The position numbers were made by a program, and so were the translations under genes. Positions 36,946 to 49,660 of a stretch of DNA of 64,000 nucleotides are shown piece by piece (within the stretch, counting starts at the first letter, position 1; each line of letters opens with the position of its first letter). The DNA is from Acanthacorydalis orientalis. Taxonomy: Eukaryota; Arthropoda; Insecta; Megaloptera; Corydalidae. The stretch covers positions 14,304,000 through 14,367,999 of the forward strand of contig CM068316.1 in assembly GCA_034766995.1 (NCBI GenBank), written 5' to 3'. The notes beneath the pieces were generated by a model. That model saw only the letters and a list, made by a program, of their open reading frames with translations, did no database searches and was not told the origin of the DNA.

Positions 36946-39782
36946 TTAGCTATATCAATTTTAAAGGTATTAGAGATAATTTTCTTGCTAAAACAAGTTA
37001 TAATGAAGAATTATGTGATTTAATCATATTTATTTAATGTATTAAATATCTAAAAAACCCCGAATGTAGTATCATTACAGTATTATTATTTTTACTTATA
37101 TAAATAAATGTATTACTCAGTTTACAAAAAATAAAAATGAATAGAGCGCTAAGGTATAAAACAATCTTCTGATTCTTCTGAAAAATAAATACCAATTAGT
37201 GTTCATTTTTTTATTTGCGCTCTGAAGATGATGATTCAATCCGCTATCAAAGTAACCATCGCTATGAACTACAATCAAAAAATATCAATAATCATTAATT
37301 GAATATTCTCATCAGAAATATTTTTAGTTTTGGATTTGTAAGATGAGTGAAAATTTTTTTCTTGAAAATGAATTTAGCTACTATGACAAAATTGAATTAG
37401 AATTATTTTTACTTGTACGCGAACTTAAATTTATATACTGTAAAGAAATAAAATGTAAATGTAATGAAAAATAAAATATACTTTTTTCCACTACTACTAG
37501 TGAAAAGAAAATGATTTAGAATAGATTTTTTTTTAAATATTTTTCATTATAAACATAATATGTTTATCATCATTGAGCATATGTTATTCTATAACTAATT
37601 TTTCCTGAAGAATTAGTCACACACCCTACAACAAGTATTTTTAGTACACCTATTTGGAAAAATATTTATCCATCAACTGGGAATTGATAACACTGTAGAT
37701 AAAAAGAATTCTTATTAAAAGAATAAATTCTATTCGATAAAGTATATTTTTACTCAATTACGATTTCAAGAATTATACAAAATGTATATGCAGCAATTTG
37801 GAAAAAATAATGATGGGTTTGTTGTTTTTAAACAGAGAATATATAGATTTAATTTGGTTTAAAAAAGGTTACTTTATTGATTTAGATTTAAAAAATACTT
37901 AATGATTATGTATATCATCTGTGATCGTTGATAATATTCTAAAAAATGTTGAAAAACATATGTCATAAATTGACAAAAAAAATAATGTTGTTAATAGAAC
38001 CAGCTTGAATTATTTGTATAATTTTAAATTGGCATTCAATTAGATATTTGGATATGTAATGAATTATTCGACAAAATTTTTCACAAATATATAACTTAGA
38101 TCGTTTAAAAGTTAACACTGTGTTTAATATTATTAGAAAATGAAACTGATTCATCAATGCTGTGAAACAAATTTAAATAACCCCAAAATAGGTGTGTTGT
38201 GCATTAGACGAAATTAGTCGAGTATGAAACTATACAATTTTTTAATTTCATGAAAAAATAATTCAGAATTCTATTTATTATATTTCTAAGAACAAGATCA
38301 ATTAAATGCAATATTAAATGCAAAAAAAAATTATTGAATAGAAATAATGTAATCATTCAGGATAATAACAAATCTTATGTATTAACAAATACTCCGAAGA
38401 AATTGAAAAGCATTACTGGAAAAGTTTTGTTTATTCTTGGTATACATAAGATAAACATCTATTTACCATTTGTTTCATTATTTGTAGAATCGTCTTAACA
38501 TGAAAAGTTGAATATATTCAACGAATTCAAAGTGTATTTTAAACATTATGCGAACCTAAGCACGTAATCTTTTACAAGAATTATACAAATAAACTTAAAT
38601 AAAGATCGAGTTCTGTTGTATGTAACGACAGAAGTTAGATTGTCAATTAGATAATGAAGTTTTAAAATCATTTTATGTCTGTTATTAATTTATAAATTAA
38701 CATTATTTTCTCATCAACATAATATTTTTCCTGATTTATTTGATTTATTCGTTGTTATAGTTTTTCAAACTGTATCAAATTGTTTTCAATGATTTGGAAA
38801 TAAATAACAAACTTATAATTTTAGTCCGACGAATAAAATATTTCAGAAGAAAGCTATTATTTCAGAAAATATTCAATTGTAAAATAATTTCTATCATAAT
38901 TCTGAATTAAGATAGAAAGTTGTAAAACTTCGACAAGAGATTAATTCATCTCAAAGGAAAAGTAATTTTTAAAATGTACTTTATAATTTTATTCTATATG
39001 ACAGAAATAAATTTAATCTAAAATCATTGATAATTAAAAGTCTAGTTACTGGAGAAATTGTCAGAGAATTTGTTGTTTTAAACTAATGTTTTTCAAATAC
39101 TAATAATAATATATTCATCTGATTGATGTTTACTAAAACAGTGTTTAAACAAAAATTTCGTCTAAATAATGAGAGATACAGTTTAGTAATTGCTCACTCT
39201 TTTAGTAAGAGTAAAAATGTTTTTTAATTTAATAAGTACAACTTAAAAATTTTATTTTAATTTATAAGTAGATTTTTTAAAAATTTTAGGTAATTGTATT
39301 GTTTATTTAATATTTTTTTAGTTTTTTTATTATTTACTTAAAACTGTAAACGACAACAGGAAATTTGCAGAGGTTGGCATATACACTAACTTGTTATTGT
39401 GAATAGAAAAAAACATTAATACATTTCAGAATTCCAAAATAAAACACATGTCGAATCAAACCGTCAGCACAGTTCTTCATGTGAAACTGATCGTTTAATT
39501 CTGTTAAACGAGCATGAGTAGTGAGGTTTCAGTGAGCACTCAGTCAACTGAATACAGCCAATGTTTAGAGTTAAATATCTAAATGTCGAAATAATTAGGG
39601 ACTAGAACGACAAAAAGTTATACAAATCTGTATTAAAAAATGTAATCCTTAAAATATGATATTGTATAATTTATAATCATTTATATACGGAATTGTTAAT
39701 TTTTAGAAAAAATTTAGTACTGAATAATTCTGTATTCTAAAAATGAAACAGTGATTCCGTTCCCGTGACTTTTATTCATTCT
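36946..39782. other. RGK intron 1, A/T-rich part
   Basis: Contains repeat family 1 copy D (37213-37395) and otherwise only A/T-rich sequence. No gene; the 64-codon frame at 37963-38157 is uninformative. Confidence 0.5.
37213..37395 (+). repeat. Interspersed repeat family 1, copy D
   Basis: Contains GCGCTCTGAAGATGATGATT and the conserved tail (AATAATCATTAATTGAATAT, CATCAGAAATATTTTTAGTT, GAAAATGAATTTAGCTACTA). The hairpin region is more eroded than in the other copies, and the GAAA is not recognisable. Confidence 0.55.
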
Positions 39783-39910
39783 CTGATTGGTTGATAACAG
39801 TCATGTGATCTGTATTTTGAATGGTTGATATCAGGCACGTAATTTATGTTCTGATTGGTTGATATCAGTCACGTGATCTGTGTTATGACTGGTTACTACA
39901 AATCGAGTAA
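39783..39910. repeat. Minisatellite, 34-bp unit, about 3.5 copies
   Basis: Units CTGATTGGTTGATAACAGTC..., TTGAATGGTTGATATCAGGC..., CTGATTGGTTGATATCAGTC... and a partial fourth unit ATGACTGGTTACTAC. Each unit carries GATTGG or AATGG (reverse CCAAT) and a CATGTG, CACGTA or CACGTG core. The period is constant at 34 bp. Confidence 0.85.
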
Positions 39911-40022
39911 TCGAATGATCTTCACCCTAATTAAATGAAAAACTTTTCGAATAAAACGTTATGATTTATATTTTATGCGTATTATTTGTGTGTATTATTT
40001 GTTAGGTTCTGCTATTTATTAA

Positions 40023-40238
40023 CCTCTTAGCTGTGTATGACGAGTATATTTGTCATAAAAATGAATTTGAGCAATTAAATTATTCATTTTTCAAAGAAAT
40101 CAAATGCTATTTCGTTACAATTTAATTCAATTTTACAGCAGCTGCATATACACTGTTTGACAAGTATACTCGACATCCCTTCATTTTTACGTACAATGTA
40201 GGTACACACTTTTAAAATAGAGTGACACAGCTAACAGG
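40023..40238. mobile_element. TTAA-flanked MITE (piggyBac-type)
   Basis: 216 bp bounded by TTAA on both sides (40019-40022, 40239-40242). The ends are CCTCTTAGCTGTGT and, inverted, CCTGTTAGCTGTGT. A second inverted block lies further in: GACGAGTATATTTGTCA on the left matches GTCGAGTATACTTGTCA read from the right, so the imperfect terminal repeat spans roughly 40 bp with a gap. There is no coding capacity. TTAA duplication plus CCT-type ends fit piggyBac mobilisation. Its termini differ from those of the element at 22960, so it belongs to another piggyBac family. Confidence 0.88.
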
Positions 40239-40330
40239 TTAAAAGGAGAGAGCGTTATGAGTGGGAGCAAACCCTCCTTCCCATCCTCCGGGGGTAGGGC
40301 GAGCGCAGAGACCAGGGGGAAGTCTCCTAG

Positions 40331-40373
<43 letters not shown>

Positions 40374-40379
40374 CGGATT

Positions 40380-40800
40380 GTTTACGGTTGTCGCCGCCTC
40401 TCCGTCCCCAGTTTCCAATTCCTTCTGTCATAGCACATTTCTTCATCTAGCTTTCTTGTTTCCAATGCCTCGTCCACGTCGTCTCTCCAACTTCTTCTTG
40501 GTCGTCCTCTCTTTCTCCTTTCTGGCGATATCCACTCTAATATCCTCCTTGGCCATCTCACTTCATCCATTCTTTATGTGTCCGAACCACGTCAGTTGTT
40601 TCTTCTCAATATCGTCAATGATATCTCCTGCAGTATTCATTTCCCTTCTAATGTCTGCATTTCTGACCCTTTCAAGTCTCGATCTTCTGCAGCTTCTTCT
40701 CAGAAAGTCCATATCTGTGGCTAGTAGTTTTTTTCTATGTGATTTATTTAGATCCCATACTTTTGAGCCATATATTACGATACTTTGTCCTAGTAATTAT
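40380..40800 (-). pseudogene. 3' end of a non-LTR retrotransposon reverse transcriptase ORF
   Basis: Minus-strand frames: IVIYGSKVWDLNKSHRKKLL, then MDFLRRSCRRSRLERVRNAD, IIDDIEKKQLTWFGHIKRMD, EVRWPRRILEWISPERRKRG, then RPRRSWRDDVDEALETRKLD and RRNWKLGTERRRQP with a stop. This is the conserved C-terminal tail of many insect LINE polymerases (YGSETW..., KRRLRWFGHVKRM, GRPRKRWEDDV, DRKKWR). 5' truncated and with one frameshift. The long plus-strand frame over the same bases is its shadow. A TA tract follows the 3' end at 40336-40368. Confidence 0.88.
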
Positions 40801-40946
40801 AATAATTATAATTTGTTACACCTACGATCCTGTATTCTTCATTTATATAGATCAGTTAAATATCTATTCTCCACTATTAGTGAAGAACATATCAGCACGA
40901 TTGCTATTATTAGGTAGATGTTGAATATCAGTTCTTAAATATGCAT

Positions 40947-41023
40947 TTCAGGATAGCACTTGTGCCAAAAGTAGTAAGTAACAAATATTATCTGATCCAA
41001 AAGGACAAAGACCAATAGGGAAA
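40947..41023 (+). repeat. Interspersed repeat family 2, copy 2
   Basis: TTCAGGATAGCACTTGTGCC then AAAAGTAGTAAG and CTGATCCAAAAGGACAAAGA followed by CCAATAGGG. GCAC pairs with GTGC across a two-base loop. The CTGAAGA and GAAAC cores are mutated here. Confidence 0.5.
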
Positions 41024-42669
41024 TTCGAATCATCTTAACATTGTAACACGTTTTTCATTATTTGTTCAGAAATAACTTATACAGTTTTGGAATATCAAGT
41101 TAAGCTAAATGATTTTTTTTAAAGAATCAAAACTGACTTCAACGGAACGTCCACATTAAAATTCCGTTTCTGTTTGAATATGTTAAGGTTGTTTAATATT
41201 ACCTCGATGTTTTCTGTTTTTGCTTGTACATTGGTACCATGTATTTGGTGTCCATGAAAGCACAATGTTTGTAGTTCAGTTGCTACAATAAGTCTCATAC
41301 CAATAATCACATGTTAAGTTGTGCTGCGATATTTCATATTGAAAAACGTTTTCTTTAATTCACTTGAATGTTTTATTTACGCATAACACTTTCATCGGTA
41401 ACAGAATATATTTGTCCATTTTTTAAATATATTCTTAAAATCGAGGCTATTCTTCTAAGTTATATCTCGAAACGTCCTAAAACCCTTATAACCAACCATC
41501 TAAATCATATTACATTATTATTATAATTGTACTTCTGGTAAAAAATATCATAATAAAAAAATTTTGCTAACACAAAGTTTTCTTTATCATATAATAAAAA
41601 TTAATATCTTAGATTTTCTTGCTGCATTTTCACATTTACAAAAAGTTCTGAAGTATCAAAATGAATCAAAATAATATTAATTGATAGTATAAAAATATAT
41701 TCCCATAATTAAAACAGTTTATGATACAACACATTCAAGAAATTTCCTGTTTTAATGCCGAATATATTTGTTAATTTTTATGATGTTTATTCATTAATGG
41801 ATGAGTTATTCCAATGTTTTAGTTAATTCACACAATTGTTTGTTTTATAATTTAAATTAGATATTATAAATATTTCAATGTAAATAACATATTAGATTAA
41901 TAAACGTGGAATGAATGTAAAAGTTCAGATAATACTATGGGGTTATACGAGTTAAAGATCAACTGAGACAAAGTTTTTTTTCCTAGTGACTAGGATTGAT
42001 TGCATCAGAGACCGAATACGTGGAGTTATATGAAAAGAAAATGTAGAAACACTTTTGATAAGTCGCTTTTTATGTAGACAAATATGCAGAATAGGACGAA
42101 TTTTAAAATATATTTGTTAAAATAATGAAAATTCGTTTTAATATTTCAAATTATTTTTAAAAATAAACTTATATTTTTAATAAATATATTAAATGAAACA
42201 TATACCATATGCATACAGTAAAATATCTGATATATAATATAATAGAAGATATACCTTTTATAATTCAATTTATGACACTGTCACATGAAAATTTACAAGC
42301 GCTAATTTTAATGATAGAATCAAAATAGCGGAACACTATTAAAATGATATTACACATATATAAAACTCGATATGACGAACGGTTCGTTTGTAATTAAGGC
42401 TAATTAACGAAATAACATACAAATTCAATATATCTAAGGGGCTTTTTCAAAAAGCTTTTATGTGTTATTACTGAACATTGATGTTACTAAAATAAAACTA
42501 GATGGAAGTGCGAACACTTTATCGGTGCAGAGACGGGTCGGTCCGCATCGCCTGTATGGAGTTCTATAAATATATAGGATCAGAATTCGTGTATAATTGA
42601 ATGAAGCATGTACACCGGTATTCTATAATATAGCAGAATTAATTCGTTTTAGATCACTGGCGCGCTCAC
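41024..42669. other. RGK intron 1, distal part next to the candidate first exon
   Basis: Mostly A/T-rich. 42500-42669 becomes GC-richer toward the candidate exon (GACGGGTCGGTCCGCATCGC near 42533), as promoter-proximal introns often do. Confidence 0.4.
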
Positions 42670-42850
42670 CTTTTCATTTCGTCGTGATCTTGTTTGCGGT
42701 TTTTGCATGAGAGTGTAAAAGCTCGTGAACATCCGACGTTCTCAAGATGAATGATCGCATTTGCGGGTCGCCGAGAGTTCTGTATACAGTGAATATTCTT
42801 TTTCGGTTCGTTTGTGGTTCCTTTTACATACATATTAATCTAGTTGAAGT
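42670..42850 (-). CDS. Candidate first exon of the RGK gene (5' UTR plus 8 coding bases)
   Basis: On the minus strand a locally GC-richer stretch ends in ATGAAAAG followed by GTGAGC, a consensus donor (intron starts at 42669). The ATG at 42675-42677 has a good insect context (ACGAAATGA, purine at -3). The two and two-thirds codons it supplies leave two bases, exactly what the exon ending at 29579 needs: the join reads Met-Lys-Arg-Gln-Ser-Ala-Val. Only the bases 42670-42677 would be coding; the right limit is a guess because the transcription start is not visible. Weak point: two upstream ATGs in this stretch share another frame, read through the same donor and stop in the P-loop exon, so they would form an overlapping upstream ORF. 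A phase match alone has a one-in-three chance of being accidental. Confidence 0.4.
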
Positions 42851-43799
42851 GTTTGTGAAATGAAGAGTGGAAATTAATAATTTATTTTATATATATAATA
42901 CATATATTAGCTGAAAATGTTTCACATAAATCAATTTTACAGTGAATTAATAATTTCAAAATTATTAAGATTTTTTTTAAAAAAATAAATTTTGTAACTA
43001 ACACTGCAGGATAAATTTAAAAAATCGTGAACTGACAATAACTGATATTAATATATTTTGACGATTTAAATTTCAAAGTACTATTATTTTCTCATCCACT
43101 GGCATTTTTTGTGAAATAAAAAATTAAGACTATTAGAATTTATATATTTAATTCGTATAAAGAATATAATGTCTGTAAAGAATAGGAATGTTTCTAAATT
43201 AAAAATAACGTTTTTGTTCTTTTTTCCTTTTTAATTACTATTTGGAGTTTCTTATTGTCTTCTTCAGCAAAGTTCTGCCAATATATCAGTTTTTTATTAA
43301 CTCTGATAGCACTTTTTTATTTTTAGAATATGTCAATTAAACTTTTTCTTATACGTTTTTTATGCCATGAACTGTTCCAAAATTGGAAGAAAGTTAACAT
43401 GGGAATGTAAGAAGTGAGTTTTAATAATATGTTACACCTTAATTATCTATAAAATTTTATATAAAAACACCATTTTTTTTATTAATCTTTTAATTAGCGA
43501 ATGAAGAAGAATATCTCGTTTGATTTAGTGTTGTGAATTTTTAAATAAATAATGAAAAATTGTATTTTTCTTATCCATAAATTGATGATATTTTTTACCA
43601 AACCTAATTTGGTGTGTAATAATAATTAATAATTTTTTTTTGTTAACAAACGGTGGATGTTTAATATTCCACTGTTATAGAACTAAATTTTGCCTATCAT
43701 GTCAATCATAGAGGAAGGAGTTTATTTAATTTGTTATCTATTAACATACCGTAACTCAATTCATAGAATTATGACACTATTTTAAGTCAAAAGAACTCT

Positions 43800-43879
<80 letters not shown>

Positions 43880-45135
43880 CTATTTTATATTTTTAAAGTA
43901 AATTCGTAATCAAATATGAATATTTCTGTTATATTTAATATACAATTATATAAGATAATAGTTTCAAACAAGTTATAAGTTATATGTAGTTTCAAGTTAT
44001 AAGATAATAGTTGTAAGAATCTATAAAAATACACTAAAACTCTTGATTTTATGCATTTACTACATCAATTATTTTATTCATATCTTTTTTTATTGATTGA
44101 AAATTTAATTTTGTAGCACAGTTTTGATCTATATAGTAATATAAAATGTGAATTTTTATAAAAATAACAGGAAACATTACATTTTTCACATTTGTGATAC
44201 TAAAATCATGAAAAGCATCTATTAAATATATTATAGAAAAATTGTGAAATGTATTATTAAATATATTTTTAATATGCAATTCAAAACTTAAGTATTATTC
44301 TGCAGCATATACAAAAATCAAAAAGCGCCAGCATGGAACACAAAAAATTAAAAGAATTTATTAAAATTTTAATTATTAAATGTTTTTATACAAACAAGTT
44401 TTTTGTTCAGTAATGGAAATTTAATTAAGAGATGATAAATTAAAATGAATAATTGTTATGCAAATAAAATAAAATGATATTATAATGTGATTTACAATTA
44501 TACACAACTGAATAACTATAATCTTTTAATACCTTTGGCAAAAGCGGTTGTTTATCTCTGAAAACCCTTCAGGGGAAAGGAAGTTAATACAGCAATAAAT
44601 AGTCGAATATTGGTTACATATAATTTTAATTACAATTATAAACTTCAGAATTATTGACCCGACAATATCAGTTTAGAAATTATAATTAACAGCTATGTTC
44701 TTAGAACGTACAGTAGTAAGATTGATATTTTTTTAACGATTTAAAAATGACAATTAATTTCATTTTTTTAATATTTACGAAATTTTCAAAAATTCATTCT
44801 AATTTAATTATTCACTAACATTCATTAAAAATATGCCCTATGGATATTTTATTTTCATTACAACTTTCCAGGATAGTATTTATCATTATTAGGTACTTAT
44901 AAAAAGAAATGAAAATCGAGTGAATAACAACAGGTGCGAAAGTTGTGAAGGTATGGGGTGTGAAGTTTGATGCTTGTAAAAGGTGACTGGGCAACTTTTA
45001 TTTACTCACGTGTAAGAAAAATTACAGCGATCTGCAAAAATGTGCGGTGAAAAATCTTAAACGCACAAACGAAAACAAAAACCACACAGGCGTCGAACAA
45101 AGGACGTCACACACACAGACACACATACACACACA

Positions 45136-45174
<39 letters not shown>

Positions 45175-45369
45175 TTATTAAATATTTTATTTTATGATAG
45201 GTTCATTTCACTCACGTTTCAACGTCAATGCATTTTGAGAAAAACCTAACGGATTTAAAAATGAAGGTTAAACAAGTTTAAATAAAATATACAAAAATAT
45301 ATTGATCTAATAGAATATATATATATATATATAAAAGCATAAAATGTATGAAAGTTAATTCAGTTCCTT
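42851..45369. other. Upstream DNA of the candidate first exon
   Basis: A/T-rich. Long TA tract at 43806-43876. 44930-45100 is GC-richer, followed by a compound (CA)n(CT)n(TA)n microsatellite at 45105-45175. No promoter motif can be assigned with confidence. Confidence 0.45.
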
Positions 45370-45371
45370 TA

Positions 45372-46522
45372 GGTTGCATCAAACATAACTACATAATTCC
45401 AGACCCAAAAATTTCTTTTCTTTTTCATCAAAAAACAGTTTTAATAACAATTTGATATCTTCTTCAGCAGTGAAAGTTTTACCATTCAAGACGTTTTTCA
45501 AAGAACGAAATAAATGGTATTCTGAAGGTGCTAGGTCTGGTAAATATGGTCGATGTGGTAACACATCCTATTGAAACTGCAATCTTTTTTAACGAATGAC
45601 CAAATTTGTACATGGCCTAGTATTATTATGGTGAAACATAACACCTTTACAATTCGCCAGTTATAAACCCTTCTGTCTGATAGCATCATTTAATTTATCC
45701 AGTTGACGAATTAAGAGTTTGGTTCTTTGAAAGCGGCTCAAAATACCCAATACTTTTGAAATCCCACCAGAATGACAGCATAACCTTCCTTTGGTGAATA
45801 TCCGCTTTTAAATTGCTTTGAGCAGGTTTATCACACTTGTTCCACATACTTTTTCGTTCGCCGTTATTGTAAACGATTCATTTTTCATTACTTGTTATCA
45901 TACGTTTCGAAAATGGATTGTTTTCTTTATGTTTCAAAAGAGAATCACAGATTTCAATGCGGTTAGTAAGATGAATTTCCTTGAGCTCGTGTCGTACCCA
46001 AATATCGAACATACTAACCAATCCAAGTTGTTTTAAATGATTATTAGCACTATATTTCGATATTTTAAGATTCTTAGCAATCTCTAATGTCGTTAAATAC
46101 TGATTGGATCCAATCAACGCCTTTATTTTGTCATCATCAGCTTTGATTGGTCTTCGAGAACCTGGTGCATCTTTTACATGAAAATCTCGAATTCGAAATG
46201 TAGCAAACCAATTCTAACACTACCGTAGTTTTAAGGCATCTTCATCATACACATCACATAAATTTTTATTATCTTGCACAGCAATTTTTCTTTTTGGAAA
46301 GTAATACAGAAAAATATAACAAAAATATTCCTTTTGATTTTCCAATTTAAAATCGACAGAAAACAAACAATTGTTAATGAAATCGTGCACTTTATTTTTC
46401 CAAAGCAAGCTTGAATTGTCAGCTGTCAAGATACATATTGAATTTGCGGTTTAGAATAAATTTAGTTACATTTCAAGACAGGTTTGTCTACCTATTTAAA
46501 AAAAACACATTTACTTTTTGGC
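45372..46522 (-). mobile_element. Mariner element, cecropia-like, degenerate ends
   Basis: The left edge GGTTGCATCAAACATAAC follows TA at 45370-45371. The right edge, read backward, is GCCAAAAAGTAAATGTGTTT after a TA at 46523-46524. The right end closely resembles the usual GGTTGGCCAAAAAGTAATTG terminus with a small deletion; the left is more diverged. About 1.15 kb. Confidence 0.7.
45379..46430 (-). pseudogene. Mariner transposase, nearly complete, several lesions
   Basis: Minus-strand frames in order: CDVYDEDALKLR, a helix-turn-helix region (MIGSNQYLTTLEIAKNLKIS, YSANNHLKQLGL), FDIWVRHELKEIHLTNRIEI, then SLLKHKENNPFSKRMITSNE, KVMLSFWWDFKSIGYFE and HRPYLPDLAPSEYHLFRSLK followed by NVLNGKTFTAEEDIKLL. 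The first catalytic Asp (TGDEKW) reads as Asn in TSNEK, the second (HDN) as Asn in HHNNTRP, and the third (PSD) as Glu in PSEY. All three catalytic positions are lost, besides stops and shifts. Confidence 0.88.
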
Positions 46523-46524
46523 TA

Positions 46525-46604
46525 ACTCAAAACTTTATTTTTACACTGACTGAATGCGAAAAATTTTGACGAAGATTCTATGTGTCTATGTACAATACAT
46601 ACAA

Positions 46605-46659
<55 letters not shown>

Positions 46660-47323
46660 AAAAAATATTTTTTCCAAAATATGAAAATTTGAAATTCTCA
46701 CAGCAAAAAGAAAAAAACTTTTCCACTAATTTAAAATAATTCCCAATTGTAATATTGTTTGAAAATTTTTAAATAATTATTATTTCTTCTTACTCCAATA
46801 TCTGTCGTAGATAATTCACAAATAAATTCAAATATTCATTATATCCTGCGATGAAACAATTCAATTACTGCAAAACCAATCAAAATAAACACATACAAAA
46901 ATATTTTATGTATGTATCCAGTTTACTAACAAAAAAATTCATCATGGAAAGAGTTATACGGAATGAAATCTATGAAATCCGCATATATTCAATTTGATTG
47001 AATGTGGCTGGATTTTGTCACATAACAAATCGCTTGCACATCGCTGCCAAATCTAACAGTAAACAACTAAGGATTTCCGGAAGTGAATAAAGAATTGGGC
47101 AATGTTGACTCAGACGACAAGCTGAACAATATATTGTACGCGTATTTTGAATCAAACTTTCGATTTTTTGACATCGTCTTAAAATGAAAATTGTGTGTAG
47201 ATGTATAAACAAATTCTTACAGAATGTTCTTTTATATTGATAGAAAGAGAGAATATCTCAAGTAAATATTAAAGTTGATATGTTCTTTTATGTTTTATTA
47301 AAAATGTAGATATATAAATTATT

Positions 47324-47379
<56 letters not shown>

Positions 47380-48630
47380 GCATTTCAATCAATTAATTAC
47401 AATAATTAAATTGAAAATATATGAATTTTATACAATTAATTCTATAATGATTATTTCCAGAATATAGTGTTTATAAGTTATTATTATTATTAAGTTAGTT
47501 AATTATAAAAATATTTTATTGTTATTAATTAAACCTAAAGTATACAAAAAGTTCAATTATTTTTAAGATTTTTTTGTGAAAATAAAAAAGCTTTTATTGT
47601 GAATTTTAAAACGAAATTATTGTGTTTTAAAATGTTTTATTTGTAAATAAAAATCAAAGAGACATTATAAGAATTCTTTTTTATGTTCTTAAGAATTTTT
47701 ATTTAATTTTTCATTATTTTATGATGTATAAATAATTATAGATTTGTACCTTAGAGGTTTGAGGATGACAGAGCATCGTCATTGAAATAAATATAAGCAA
47801 GAAGCCATAATGTGTAAAAAACAATTACTTATCAACCATACATTTTTGATCAGATTTTTTTTGTAATTTGTGTAATGGATAGAAAAATCATTTGTGGATG
47901 TGTAATTAATTCAAGAGTATTATATTTGAAAAATTTTTAAAATTAGCATGAATGATTAAATTGACATTTTTGGAAAAAAACGATTGACTTGATAACATAC
48001 GAAAAATATTACTAGAAAATGGCATGCGTCAAAACATATTTTGAGAAAAAATAGGAAATAAATTAAAGGAAAATTGTAATAAAGTATAATTATTAATATT
48101 ATATATTTGTCGTCATTCAGGTACAATTTTTCTATTAAGATCAATAATAATTTTAACGGTTCAGTTCTTTTTGTGTTTTTATCACTAGATTTGCGTTTAG
48201 ACGATTGAACATGGTATACGTTTAGGTTTGAATAAGGGGTGATTCGCAACCTAGATATTCAATGGAGAGGGGGGTGTTTTTATTTCATATTCGTGTTCAG
48301 GCGCTTATGATCTTAATTGTCGACGCGCTTCTAAACCTCAATTATTTATCAATATATCCTTTAAGGTGTATAATTATATATATTTTTAGGAAAAAATATA
48401 AAAAAGTAATATTTCTTAACCAATAAAGTTTGTTTAATCTGTGAATCGACCAGAATTATTTATATATTTATATTGTATATTTTTTATCAGTAACTAAAAT
48501 CAGTGCAGCTTTTAACAATCAAAATCTATTTTACCGATATACGATTATGACTTAATTGTATTTTTTGTATTCAAACATGTTAATTAAAATTTCATATATA
48601 TATATATATACACATATATATATATTTATA
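46525..48630. other. Non-coding between two mariners
   Basis: TA tracts at 46612-46657, 47331-47375 and 48594-48626, plus family 1 copy E at 47747. 47000-47200 and 48160-48330 are slightly GC-richer. The 97-codon frame at 47956-48249 overlaps A/T-rich sequence and has no recognised similarity. Confidence 0.5.
47747..47935 (+). repeat. Interspersed repeat family 1, copy E
   Basis: GGTTTGAGGATGACAGAGCA then TCGTCATTGAAATAAATATAAG, followed by the shared tail (AACAATTACTTATCAACCAT, ATTTTTGATCAGATTTTTTT, GATAGAAAAATCATTTGTGG). TGAC and GTCA can pair around the loop before TTGAAAT. Confidence 0.6.
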
Positions 48631-49604
48631 TTAAGAGGTTGTATTGAAATCCGGTTGTTTTTTTTCGTGTTTTTGAGCATTTATGTCAATAAGAAAATGT
48701 GTGAATACATTAATCAAAGTATTTGTCCTCAGAAGCTATGACTTTTCACCACTTTTCTGGCAGAAATTGAATTCCAAGACGAAAGAATGGTCTGTCTTTT
48801 GAGCCAATCCATTCAGCAACCCAATTTTCGACTTCTCCATAGTTATGGAAATGTGTATCTTCCAAAGCGTGTTGCATCGATTGGAACATATGGTAATCGA
48901 TTGTAGTCAGGTCCAGAGAAAACGTTGTTACAGGAAAACTTTTCATTCGAGCTCCATCAGTGTTTATTTCACAGATATAGAAACATGGGGCCGAGTATTT
49001 TCATGAAGAAGAATCACTTTTCGGCGATTTGATGTAATTGATAGTCGTTTTTGCATCAAATTATCATTCAAACGCTCTAATTGTCGTCGATAACATTCGG
49101 CGGTGATTGTTTCCTTCGGTTTCAACAGCTCATAATACACGACACACTCCATATCCCACCAAATAGAGATCATTGGTTTCTGACCGTGTATGTTTCGCTT
49201 TGGTGTCGTCGTCCATGGTTGCCCATGATGAACCCATGATTTCCTGCGTTTCAGGTTATCGAAATAGATCCATTTTTTATCGCCGGTCACGATACGCTAC
49301 AAGAAACTCTTCTTTTTATGCCTAGCAAGCAAGGAAATCGAAATGTTTAAACGATTAGCAATGGAATTTTTGATCAATTTTTGTGGCAGCCATCTCTATT
49401 CTTTCTGGATCTTTCTCATTGCTTGTAAATGTCGTAAAATGATTGATTTATCTACTTCAAGATGTTGAGCCAATTCTTTGAGTGTTTGAGCATTTTTTTC
49501 CAATAGAGCTTATAGTTGTTCATCTTCGAACTTTTTCAATTGGTCTGGCCGTTTGTCGTGAACGTCACAATCACCACTTTTGTATCGTCGAAATCAATCT
49601 CTCA

Positions 49605-49612
<8 letters not shown>
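48631..49612 (-). pseudogene. Mariner transposase (same family as 60340-60877), N-terminus lost in a TA tract
   Basis: Minus-strand frames: DCDVHDKRPDQLKKFEDEQL, KNAQTLKELAQHLEVDKSII, RWLPQKLIKNSIANRLN, SLLARHKKKSFL, MTGDKKWIYFDNLKRRKSWV, then HHGQPWTTTPKRNIHGQKPM, KVILLHENTRPHVSISVK, SLDLTTIDYHMFQSMQHALE and IGSKDRPFFRLGIQFLPEKW. A standard mariner order. The second catalytic Asp (HDNARPH) is Glu in LHENTRPH; the other two remain. The long 108-residue open stretch 48964-49290 shows moderate age. The C-terminal terminus near 48631 (TTAAGAGGTTGTATTGAAAT) resembles the terminus of the 60877 copy. The N-terminal 50 residues are cut off at the (TA)n tract from 49614. Confidence 0.9.

Positions 49613-49660
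<48 letters not shown>

Noticed and set aside
40261..40917. 218-codon plus-strand frame
   Set aside because: Antisense shadow of the LINE tail, plus the TA tract at its start; the minus strand carries the recognisable protein.
42560..42575. TATAAATA on the plus strand near the candidate first exon
   Set aside because: On the opposite strand and in A/T-rich DNA where such a match is frequent; no start or splice signal follows.
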